Of a stretch of 64,000 nucleotides of DNA, positions 41,491-49,412 are shown in pieces. Source of the DNA: Kitasatospora viridis (GTDB lineage: Bacteria > Actinomycetota > Actinomycetes > Streptomycetales > Streptomycetaceae); NCBI RefSeq assembly GCF_007829815.1, contig NZ_VIWT01000002.1, positions 310,001-374,000 on the forward strand, in the 5' to 3' direction. The notes beneath the pieces are model-generated. The model saw only the letters and a list, made by a program, of their open reading frames with translations, had not been told where the DNA came from and ran no database searches. Each line of letters starts with the position of its first letter. Position 1 is the first letter of the stretch. A program made the position numbers and the translations under genes.

Positions 41491-42567
41491 TCACGCCTTG
41501 GAGGGGGCAGGACCGGTGCTGGCCCGCAGGACCAGCCGGGTGGGGACGAGGGTGGTGCCGTGCTCTGCGGTCCGGTTGCGGATCTGCTGCAGGACTCCTT
41601 CGACGCACCGGCGGCCGACCTCGCCGAAGTCCTGGTGGACGGTGGTCAGCGGGGGGATGAAGGAGGAGGCCTCGGCGATGTCGTCGAAGCCCACCACGCT
41701 GACGTCCTGCGGGACGCGTCTGCCGCGCTCGTGGAGCGCGCGCAGCAGCCCGAGGGCCATCTGGTCGTTGGCGGCGAAGACGGCGGTGCAGTCGGGCAGG
41801 TCGGCGAGCAACAGGCCTGCCCGGTAGCCGGATTCGGCGGACCAGTCGCCCCGGACGACCGGCGGCACGGGCCGGTGCGCCTGCTCCAGCACGGCCCGCC
41901 AGGCGTCGGTGCGGCGCTGGGCCGCGAAGGACTCCTCCGGTCCCGCGAGGTGCCAGACGGTGTCGTGGCCGAGGTCGAGGAGGTGGTGCACGGCCATCCG
42001 GGCGCCCTCGCTCTGGTCGGTGTCGACCACGCTGTAGCGGTCGCCCGCGTCGGAGTCGGCGACCACGACCTGGATGTGCGGGGGCAGCGAGATCGTGGCC
42101 GAGTCGAGGAGGTGCACCTCCATGATCACGATGATGCCGTCCACGGCGAGCTCGCCCAGCCTGCTGATGGCTCCGCGCACGCCGGTGTGGGTGGGCACCG
42201 CGACCGGCATCAGCGTGATGGCGTAACCCTCCTTCGCCGCCGACTCGGTGATGGCCTCCAGGGTGCGGACGTTGCCCGTGGTGGAGAGGGTGAACAGGAT
42301 GACGCCCAGGGTCCGGAACTCGCCGGCCTTCAGGGCCCGGGCCGCGCTGTTGGGCCGGTAGCCCAGCTCGCGCATGGCGGCGAGCACGCGCTGGCGGGTC
42401 TCCTCGACCACGCCCGAACTGCCGTTGGAGACCCGGGAGACGGTCTGCGAGGAGACGCCGGCCAGCCGCGCGACGTCGGCCATGGACGGCCCGCGCGGCC
42501 TCCCGCGCCCACTGGTCCCGGCCGCCGCCACCGCTTCGGCTGCCGCCAAGGTCTTTGCCCTGTTCAA
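41491..42567 (-). CDS. LacI-family transcriptional regulator
   Basis: A 358-residue regulator translated from TTG 42567, which has AGGAGG 7 bases upstream. The helix-turn-helix is MADVARLAGVSSQTVSRVSNG (29-49), followed by the hinge RPNSAARALKAG and a periplasmic-binding-protein-like effector domain. It is divergent from a sugar ABC importer with GH35 and GH43 enzymes. Two perfect palindromes lie between, so it almost certainly represses that operon until a galactose-type sugar binds. Confidence 0.94.
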   Translation of the reverse strand: MNRAKTLAAAEAVAAAGTSGRGRPRGPSMADVARLAGVSSQTVSRVSNGSSGVVEETRQRVLAAMRELGYRPNSAARALKAGEFRTLGVILFTLSTTGNVRTLEAITESAAKEGYAITLMPVAVPTHTGVRGAISRLGELAVDGIIVIMEVHLLDSATISLPPHIQVVVADSDAGDRYSVVDTDQSEGARMAVHHLLDLGHDTVWHLAGPEESFAAQRRTDAWRAVLEQAHRPVPPVVRGDWSAESGYRAGLLLADLPDCTAVFAANDQMALGLLRALHERGRRVPQDVSVVGFDDIAEASSFIPPLTTVHQDFGEVGRRCVEGVLQQIRNRTAEHGTTLVPTRLVLRASTGPAPSKA

Positions 42568-42656
42568 GACTTGCCCTCCTGATCGGATGAACCCCGGACT
42601 CGACGTTTCCCCTTGACGCTGATCGGGGGGCGGTGCCAGCATCACGGTAATCCAAT

Positions 42657-42703
42657 GTTTACGTAAACGTCCATCGTCCGCGCACACCGATGTTTACGTA
42701 AAC
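42657..42703. promoter_or_regulatory. Two LacI-type operators
   Basis: GTTTACGTAAAC occurs twice as a perfect 12-base palindrome with the central CG typical of LacI-family sites (42657-42668 and 42692-42703). Centres are 35 bases apart, which would put two dimers near the same face of the helix. They lie between the LacI gene and the importer operon; the second ends 37 bases before the first permease start. Confidence 0.88.
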
Positions 42704-42739
42704 ACGGTGCGGGCAACGCCACTTGATCCCGGGACGGTC

Positions 42740-43660
42740 ATGACGATCACCTCACCACCCGCCGCGGCGGGTCGCGGATCCCCACCACCGAGGCGACGCG
42801 GGCGCGGGCTGGCCGGCTGGGGCTTCATCAGCCCGTTCCTGGCCGTCTTCGCCCTGGTCTTCCTGGCCCCCATCGGCTACTCGGTCTACCTCAGCCTGTT
42901 CCAGGACCGGCTGATCGGCGGCACCACCTTCGTCGGCCTCGACCACTACCAACAGGCCTTCCACGACCCGAAGTTATGGTCCGGGCTCGGGCGCGTCACG
43001 CTCTTCCTGGCCGTCCAGGTCCCGATCATGCTCGGGATCGCCCTGCTGGCCGCGCTGGCGCTGGACAGCGGGCGGCTGTACGGCCGGAGCTTCTTCCGCA
43101 TCACCGTCTTCCTCCCCTACGCGGTGCCGGCCGTCGTCGCCACGCTGATGTGGGAGTTCCTCTACGGCTCGCGCTTCGGCCTGGTCGGCGACCTCGACCG
43201 GGCTCTCGGGGTCACGCTGCCTGACCCGCTGTCACCGAGCTTCGTGCTCGCGGGCATTGGCAACATCGTGACCTGGGAGTTCGTCGGCTACAACATGCTG
43301 ATCTTCTACTCGGCGCTGCGCGTCGTCCCGCACGCCCTCTACGAGGCGGCCGAGATCGACGGGGCCGGGCAGTGGCGGATCATCACCGCGATCAAACTCC
43401 CCGCCATCCGCGGTGCCCTGGTCATCGCGACCGTCTTCTCGATCATCGGCAGCTTCCAGCTCTTCAACGAGCCCGCCATCCTCAAGAACCCGGCGCCCGA
43501 CGCGATCACGACCTACTACACGCCGAACTACTACACCTACACGCTCTCCTTCTCCGGCCGCCAGCAGGACTACGCCGCCACCGTGGCGATCATCATGGGC
43601 GTCATCACCATGGTCATCGCCTACGCCTTCCAGCTGCGCGCCATGCGCAGGGAGGAGTGA
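42740..43660 (+). CDS. Carbohydrate ABC transporter permease 1 (MalF-like), with a TTA codon
   Basis: A 306-residue CUT1 permease with six membrane segments and the EAA loop EAAEIDGAGQWRIITAIKLPAI that contacts the ATPase. ATG 42740 is chosen; GTG or other starts upstream lack better signals. Leu79 is encoded by TTA (42974-42976), the rare codon read by bldA tRNA, so in a streptomycete production of the importer could be delayed until development. The operon has no ATPase gene, so a shared MsiK-like ATPase presumably powers it. Confidence 0.92.
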   Translation: MTITSPPAAAGRGSPPPRRRGRGLAGWGFISPFLAVFALVFLAPIGYSVYLSLFQDRLIGGTTFVGLDHYQQAFHDPKLWSGLGRVTLFLAVQVPIMLGIALLAALALDSGRLYGRSFFRITVFLPYAVPAVVATLMWEFLYGSRFGLVGDLDRALGVTLPDPLSPSFVLAGIGNIVTWEFVGYNMLIFYSALRVVPHALYEAAEIDGAGQWRIITAIKLPAIRGALVIATVFSIIGSFQLFNEPAILKNPAPDAITTYYTPNYYTYTLSFSGRQQDYAATVAIIMGVITMVIAYAFQLRAMRREE

Positions 43661-43663
43661 CCG

Positions 43664-44593
43664 ATGCCCGGCGCCACCGACGCGATCACCCGGCCCCGAC
43701 CGCACGCCACCGCAACTCCCCGGATCCGTCGGCGCGTTCACTCCGTCGACCGTCCCCGCCGCAGCGCGGCGCTCACCCTGCTGGCGAGCCTGGTGGTGCT
43801 CTACACCCTGGTGCCGCTGGCCTGGCTGCTGATCAGCGCGACCAAGACCCAGCAGAACCTGCTCGGCTCCCCGGGCATCTGGTTCAGCGGCCGCTTCGCG
43901 CTGTGGGACAACATCCGGGAGACCTTCAGCTACGACGGCGGCATCTTCGGCCGCTGGCTGCTCAACACCCTGCTCTACGTGGCGCTCGGCGCGGGCGGCG
44001 CCACCGTCCTGGCCGTGCTCGGCGGCTACGGCCTGGCGAAGTTCGACTTCCGCGGCAAGCGGACCGTGTTCGCCGTCGTGATCGGGGCGGTGGCCGTGCC
44101 GACCACCGCGCTCGCCGTTCCGACGTTCCTGATGTTCAGCAAGATGGGGCTGACCAACACCCCCTGGGCCGTCATCATCCCCTCGCTGATCTCCCCGTTC
44201 GGGCTCTACCTGATGTGGGTGTTCGCCGCCGAGGCCGTCCCCACCGAGCTGTTGGAGGCCGCGCGGGTCGACGGCGCCGGCGAGCTGCGCACCTTCTTCC
44301 GGATCAGCCTCCCGCTGCTCGCCCCGGGCATCGTCACCGTGCTGCTGTTCACCGTGGTCGCGACCTGGAACAACTACTTCCTCCCGCTGATCATGATCAA
44401 GGACCCGAACTGGTACCCGCTGACGCTCGGGCTCAGCTCCTGGAACGACCAGGCGGCCACCGCCGGCGGCCAGCCGGTGTTCAACCTCGTCATCACCGGT
44501 TCGCTGCTCACCGTCCTGCCGCTGATCGCGGCCTTCCTGCTGCTCCAGCGCCACTGGCAGTCCGGCCTCGCCGCCGGAAGCGTCAAGGAGTGA
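43664..44593 (+). CDS. Carbohydrate ABC transporter permease 2 (MalG-like)
   Basis: A 309-residue CUT1 permease, six membrane segments, with the EAA loop EAARVDGAGELRTFFRISLPLLAPG. It starts 3 bases after permease 1. It forms the translocation pore with permease 1 for an oligosaccharide delivered by the binding protein encoded next. Confidence 0.93.
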   Translation: MPGATDAITRPRPHATATPRIRRRVHSVDRPRRSAALTLLASLVVLYTLVPLAWLLISATKTQQNLLGSPGIWFSGRFALWDNIRETFSYDGGIFGRWLLNTLLYVALGAGGATVLAVLGGYGLAKFDFRGKRTVFAVVIGAVAVPTTALAVPTFLMFSKMGLTNTPWAVIIPSLISPFGLYLMWVFAAEAVPTELLEAARVDGAGELRTFFRISLPLLAPGIVTVLLFTVVATWNNYFLPLIMIKDPNWYPLTLGLSSWNDQAATAGGQPVFNLVITGSLLTVLPLIAAFLLLQRHWQSGLAAGSVKE

Positions 44594-44651
44594 CCTGACC
44601 GTTCCCGCGCTCCCGTCTGCTCCACCCCACCACGACACCGGAGTAACAGAC

Positions 44652-45995
44652 ATGAGAAGCACCGAAGTTCGCCATGCCCTGCGCGGCCTCAGCCTGGCGT
44701 GCGCCGCCGCCCTCGCCCTCAGCGCCTGCGGCAGCGGCTCGTCCACCGGCTCCGACGCCGGCCCGGTGTCCGCATCCAGCCTGGACGCGGCCCTCGCCAA
44801 GGGCGGCACGATCACCGTGTGGGCCTGGGAGCCCACCCTCAAGCAGGTGGTGACCGACTTCGAGGCCAAGTACCCCAAGGTGCACGTCAACCTGGTGAAC
44901 GCGGGCACCGGCGACAAGCAGTACACCGCCCTGCAGAACGCCGTCCAGGCCGGCAACGGCGCCCCCGACGTCGCCCAGATCGAGTACTACGCACTGGGCC
45001 AGTTCGCGCTCGGCAAGTCCTTGCAGGACCTCGCCGAGTACGGCGCGGCCGGCCTCGCCACGCAGTACTCGCCCGGCCCGTGGAGCTCGGTCAGCCTCAA
45101 CGGCGGGGTGTACGCGCTGCCGATGGACTCCGGCCCGATGGCGCTCTTCTACAACAAGCAGGTCTTCGACCGCTACCAGCTCACCGTGCCCGCCACCTGG
45201 GACGAGTACGTCGCCGACGCCCAGAAGCTGCACGCCGCCAACCCCGACGCCTACATCACCAACGACACCGGCGACGCCGGGTTCACCACCAGCATGATCT
45301 GGCAGGCCGGCGGCCACCCCTACAAGGTGAACGGGACGAAGGTCTCCGTCGACTTCACCGACCAGGGGAGCACCCAGTACGCCACCACCTGGCAGAAGCT
45401 GGTCTCCAACCACCTGCTCGCGCCGGTCAGTTCGTGGAGCGACCAGTGGTACAAGGGCCTCGGCGACGGCACCATCGCCACCCTGGCGATCGGCGCCTGG
45501 ATGCCCGCCAGCCTCTCCTCCGGCGTCCCCACCGCCTCCGGCGACTGGCGCGTCGCCCCGCTCCCGCAGTGGCAGCAGGGCCGGACCGTGAGCGCCGAGA
45601 ACGGCGGCAGTTCCCTCGCCATCATGAAGTCCAGCGCCAACCAGGACCTCGCCTACGCCTTCCTGAAGTTCGCCGATGCCGGCGACGGCGTGCAGGACCG
45701 CATCAAGGGCGGCGCCTTCCCCGCCACCACCGCCGACCTCGACTCCCAGGCCTTCCTGGACACCGCCTTCCCCTACTTCGGCGGCCAGCAGGCCAACAAG
45801 GTCTTCGCCGACTCGGCCAAGAACGTGGCGACCGGCTGGCAGTACCTGCCCTACCAGGCCTACGCCAACTCGATCTTCAACGACACGGTCGGCAAGGCCT
45901 ACGTCTCCGGCACCACGCTGGCCTCCGGACTGAAGGCCTGGCAGGACTCCTCGCTCACCTACGGCAAGGAGCAGGGCTTCACCACCGGCCAGTGA
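44652..45995 (+). CDS. Extracellular sugar-binding lipoprotein of the ABC importer
   Basis: A 447-residue solute-binding protein. The signal has a lipobox LSAC (AALALSACGSGSS), so it is anchored outside the membrane. ITVWAWEPTLKQVVTDFEAKYPKVHVNLV and GAPDVAQIEYYALGQF are characteristic of the cluster of CUT1 sugar-binding proteins. GGAG lies upstream of ATG 44652. Paired with the GH35 and GH43 genes, its ligand is probably a galacto-oligosaccharide. Confidence 0.93.
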   Translation: MRSTEVRHALRGLSLACAAALALSACGSGSSTGSDAGPVSASSLDAALAKGGTITVWAWEPTLKQVVTDFEAKYPKVHVNLVNAGTGDKQYTALQNAVQAGNGAPDVAQIEYYALGQFALGKSLQDLAEYGAAGLATQYSPGPWSSVSLNGGVYALPMDSGPMALFYNKQVFDRYQLTVPATWDEYVADAQKLHAANPDAYITNDTGDAGFTTSMIWQAGGHPYKVNGTKVSVDFTDQGSTQYATTWQKLVSNHLLAPVSSWSDQWYKGLGDGTIATLAIGAWMPASLSSGVPTASGDWRVAPLPQWQQGRTVSAENGGSSLAIMKSSANQDLAYAFLKFADAGDGVQDRIKGGAFPATTADLDSQAFLDTAFPYFGGQQANKVFADSAKNVATGWQYLPYQAYANSIFNDTVGKAYVSGTTLASGLKAWQDSSLTYGKEQGFTTGQ

Positions 45996-46036
45996 GCGAG
46001 TCCCCGATCCCGACGACCTACGGAGCACCCAGCCCC

Positions 46037-47785
46037 ATGCCCGTCCTGCAGATCGAAGGCGACGACTTCACGCTCGACGGCGAGCCGTTCCGGATCATCT
46101 CCGGCAGCCTGCACTACTTCCGCGTCCACCCCGAGCACTGGGCCGACCGCCTGCGCAAGGCCCGCCTGATGGGCCTCAACACCGTGGAGACCTACGTCCC
46201 GTGGAACCTCCACCAGCCACGGCCCGACACCTTCCGCCTCGACGCCGGGCTCGACCTCCCGCACTTCCTCGACCTCGCCGCCGCCGAAGGACTGCACGTC
46301 CTGCTCCGCCCCGGCCCGTACATCTGCGCCGAGTGGGAGGGCGGCGGCCTGCCCTCCTGGCTGCTCGCCGACCCCGACATCCGGCTGCGCAGCCAGGACC
46401 CGCGCTACCTGCACGCCGTGGCGGGCTACTTCGCGCAGCTGCTCCCGCCGCTGCTCGGCCGGCTGGCCACCCGCGGCGGCCCCGTCCTGGCCGTGCAGGT
46501 GGAGAACGAGTACGGCGCCCACGGCAACGACACCGCCCACCTCACTCACCTCGCCGCCCTCCTGCGCGAGTCGGGGGTCGACGTCCCGCTCTTCACCAGC
46601 GACCAGCCCGGCGACCTGGCGCGCGGCGCCCTCCCCGGCGCCCTCGCCACCGCCAACTTCGGCAGCCGCTCCGGCCGCTGGCTCGCCGCGCTGCGCGCCC
46701 ACCAGCCCACCGGCCCGCTGATGTGCACCGAGTTCTGGAACGGCTGGTTCGACCGCTGGGGCGGCCACCACGTGGTCCGCGAACCCGACGAAGCCGCCCA
46801 GGAGTTGGACGACCTGCTGGCCACCGGCGCATCCGTCAACCTCTACATGGTCCACGGCGGCACCAACTTCGGCTTCACCAACGGCGCCAACGACAAGCAC
46901 ACCTACCGACCCACCGTCACCTCCTACGACTACGACGCCCCCCTCGACGAGGCCGGCGACCCCACCGCGAAGTACCACGCCTTCCGTGCGGTCATCGCCA
47001 AGTACGCACCAGTGCCCGCAGACCCGGCGCCCGAGCGGGCCGCCAAGCTCGCCGCCCCCGGCGTGCCGCTGACCGAGAGCGCCCCGCTGTTCGACGCCCT
47101 CGCCACCCTGAGCACCGCCGTCTCCTCCGCACGACCGCTGACGATGGAACAACTCGGCCAGGACTTCGGCTTCGTGCTCTACGAGACCGCGCTGCCCGCC
47201 GCCGGCCCCGCCCTGCTGGAACTGGACGAAGTCCGCGACCGCGCCCAGGTGTTCGTCGACGGCCAGCCCGTGGGCGTGCTGGAGCGCGAGAACCACGAGC
47301 ACGCCCTCGCCCTCACCGTCCCCCGCGAGGGCAGCGTCCTGCGCCTGCTGGTGGAGAACCAGGGCCGGGTCAACTACGGCCCGGGCATCCACGACCGCAA
47401 GGGCCTGCCCGGACGCGTGCGCCTCAACGGCGCCGAACTCACCGGCTGGACCAACCACCCGCTCCCGCTGCACTCCCTCGACGGGCTCGCCTTCACCAGC
47501 GGCCCGCCCACCGTCGGACCGGCCTTCCACCGCGGCACCTTCGAGGTCGAGGCACCCGCCGACACCTTCGTCCACCTCCCCGGCTGGACCAAGGGCACCG
47601 TGTGGGTCAACGGCTTCCACCTCGGCCGCTACTGGTCCCGCGGCCCCCAGCGCTCCCTCTACCTGCCCGGCCCCGTGCTGCGCCCGGGCCGCAACGCGAT
47701 CACCGTGCTGGAACTGCACGCCGCCCGCCACCCCCACACCGTCGACCTGCGCACCACGCCCGACCTCGGACCGACCGAGGAATAG
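46037..47785 (+). CDS. GH35 beta-galactosidase
   Basis: A 582-residue cytoplasmic enzyme (no signal). The GH35 barrel shows SGSLHYFRVHPEHW, the acid/base Glu158 in QVENEYG and the nucleophile Glu232 in CTEFWNGWFDRWGG; two beta-rich jelly-roll regions follow (VFVDGQPVGVLERENHEH, VWVNGFHLGRYWSRGPQ). It removes terminal beta-galactose from imported oligosaccharides. An in-frame GTG at 45992 overlapping the previous stop is an alternative start; the ATG matches family N-termini better. Confidence 0.93.
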   Translation: MPVLQIEGDDFTLDGEPFRIISGSLHYFRVHPEHWADRLRKARLMGLNTVETYVPWNLHQPRPDTFRLDAGLDLPHFLDLAAAEGLHVLLRPGPYICAEWEGGGLPSWLLADPDIRLRSQDPRYLHAVAGYFAQLLPPLLGRLATRGGPVLAVQVENEYGAHGNDTAHLTHLAALLRESGVDVPLFTSDQPGDLARGALPGALATANFGSRSGRWLAALRAHQPTGPLMCTEFWNGWFDRWGGHHVVREPDEAAQELDDLLATGASVNLYMVHGGTNFGFTNGANDKHTYRPTVTSYDYDAPLDEAGDPTAKYHAFRAVIAKYAPVPADPAPERAAKLAAPGVPLTESAPLFDALATLSTAVSSARPLTMEQLGQDFGFVLYETALPAAGPALLELDEVRDRAQVFVDGQPVGVLERENHEHALALTVPREGSVLRLLVENQGRVNYGPGIHDRKGLPGRVRLNGAELTGWTNHPLPLHSLDGLAFTSGPPTVGPAFHRGTFEVEAPADTFVHLPGWTKGTVWVNGFHLGRYWSRGPQRSLYLPGPVLRPGRNAITVLELHAARHPHTVDLRTTPDLGPTEE

Positions 47786-47831
47786 CCGCGCACCGCACCG
47801 CGACCATCCCCCCACGCGAAGGACCCCCACC

Positions 47832-49295
47832 ATGGTCAGGACGACGACCCGCCGCGCGCCAGCGTGGCTGTACACGACCATCACGCTCGCACTGGCGCTC
47901 GCCACGCTGCTGCTCCCCGCGACGGCCGCCCACGCGGCGACCGCCGGCTTCACGCTCGGCGCCGCCCGGACCGACCAGAACGGCAACGCCCTCCAGCTCC
48001 ACGGCCTGGGCATCATCAAGGTCGGCAGCACCTGGTACGGCTTCGGCGAGGACAAGACCGGCGAGAACAGCAACAACACCTCGTTCCAGGACATCCCCTG
48101 CTACAGCTCGACCGACCTGTCCAGCTGGACCTACCAGGGCGTCGCCCTGGCCGAGCAGACCGCCGGCGACCTGGGCCCGAACCGGATCGTCGAGCGGCCC
48201 AAGGTCATCTACAACGCCACCACCGGCACGTACGTGATGTACCTGCACATCGACAACACCAGCTACTCCGAAGCCAAGGTCGGCGTCGCTACCAGCACCA
48301 CGCCCTGCGGCCCCTACAGCTACCGGGGCAGCTTCCAGCCGCTCGGCCACCAGAGCCGCGACCTCGGCCTGTACCAGGACACCGACGGGACGGCCTACCT
48401 GCTGAGCGAGGACCGCCAGAACGGCCTGCGGATCGACAGGCTCTCCGCCGACTACCTCTCCGTGGACAGCGCCGTCGCCGTCCTGGGCGACTACGAGGCC
48501 CCGGCGATGATGAAGATCGGCGGGACGTACTACCTGCTCGGCTCCCACCTCTCCGGCTGGAGCACCAACGACAACGTCTACGCCACCGCCACCTCCCTGA
48601 GCGGCCCCTGGTCGGCCTTCCGGGACCTCGCCGCGCCCGGCACCAACACCTACAACAGCCAGACCGCCAACATCATCACCGTGCAGGGGAGTTCGGGCAC
48701 CAGCTACGTCTACGCCGGCGACCGCTGGACCACCGGCGACCTCGGCGACTCGCCGCTGATCTGGCTGCCCCTCACCGTCCGCGGCACCCTGCTCAACCTC
48801 GGCCAGTACCCGACCTGGTCGCTCGACGCCGCCGCCGGCACCTGGACCCCCGACTCCGGCGTGCCCACCACCGGCACCCACACCCTGACCAACGCCAAGA
48901 GCGGCAAGCTGATGGACGTCTCCGGCGGCTCCACCGCGAACGGCGCGCCGATCATCCAGTGGCAGTCCAACGGCGGCACCAACCAGCAGTGGACGCTGAA
49001 CCGGCTGGCGGACAACGTCTACACCCTCACCAGTGTCAAGAGCGGCCGCTGCCTGGAAGTGCCGAACTGGTCCACCGGCACCGGGCTCCAGCTCGACCAG
49101 TGGACCTGCAACGGCGGCGCCAACCAGCAGTGGGCAGCGGACCTGGTGGGCAGCCTCACGGGCAGCAGCTACCAGCTCACCAACATCAACAGCGGCCTCA
49201 CCGTCGAGGTCTCCGGCGCCTCCACCACGGCCGGCGCGGCCGTCGACCAGGGCGCCGGCAGCGGCGCCGCGAACCAGCAGTGGACCCTGTCCTGA
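47832..49295 (+). CDS. Secreted GH43-type glycoside hydrolase with ricin-type (CBM13) domain
   Basis: A 487-residue protein with a Sec signal ending near AAHA-AT (residue ~36). The five-bladed propeller (about 40-340) includes LGIIKVGSTWYGFGED, RIVERPKVIYNATTGTYVMYLH, DLGLYQDTDGTAYLLSED and YEAPAMMKIGGTYYLLGSHLSGW, which most resembles the exo-beta-1,3-galactanase branch of GH43. Residues ~350-487 form a trefoil lectin with QQW repeats (TNQQWTL, ANQQWAA, ANQQWTL). It probably trims arabinogalactan side-chain backbones outside the cell, with import and GH35 cleavage finishing the job. Exact linkage is inference. Confidence 0.87.
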   Translation: MVRTTTRRAPAWLYTTITLALALATLLLPATAAHAATAGFTLGAARTDQNGNALQLHGLGIIKVGSTWYGFGEDKTGENSNNTSFQDIPCYSSTDLSSWTYQGVALAEQTAGDLGPNRIVERPKVIYNATTGTYVMYLHIDNTSYSEAKVGVATSTTPCGPYSYRGSFQPLGHQSRDLGLYQDTDGTAYLLSEDRQNGLRIDRLSADYLSVDSAVAVLGDYEAPAMMKIGGTYYLLGSHLSGWSTNDNVYATATSLSGPWSAFRDLAAPGTNTYNSQTANIITVQGSSGTSYVYAGDRWTTGDLGDSPLIWLPLTVRGTLLNLGQYPTWSLDAAAGTWTPDSGVPTTGTHTLTNAKSGKLMDVSGGSTANGAPIIQWQSNGGTNQQWTLNRLADNVYTLTSVKSGRCLEVPNWSTGTGLQLDQWTCNGGANQQWAADLVGSLTGSSYQLTNINSGLTVEVSGASTTAGAAVDQGAGSGAANQQWTLS

Positions 49296-49320
49296 GCACC
49301 GTTCCGTTTCCTTGGCGGCA

Positions 49321-49339
49321 CCGGGGCGAGCTGCCCCGG
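49321..49339. terminator. GC hairpin after the GH43 gene
   Basis: CCGGGGC and GCCCCGG flank a 5-base loop, 25 bases after the GH43 stop, where the plus-strand operon meets the convergent phosphatase-fusion gene. Probably a terminator for the importer operon. Confidence 0.6.
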
Positions 49340-49361
49340 CCAGGTTGGCGGTCCTGGGAGT

Positions 49362-49373
49362 GTTAGCGCTCAC
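49362..49373. promoter_or_regulatory. Isolated LacI-like operator motif
   Basis: GTTAGCGCTCAC is an imperfect palindrome with central CG, almost the same as the arms at 51201-51236. It lies between two convergent stops, where an operator has no obvious target. It may be a leftover or decoy site. Confidence 0.3.
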
Positions 49374-49412
49374 ATACACCCGTTCGGTATCGCCCGGCAA
49401 GGGCCGACTGCC

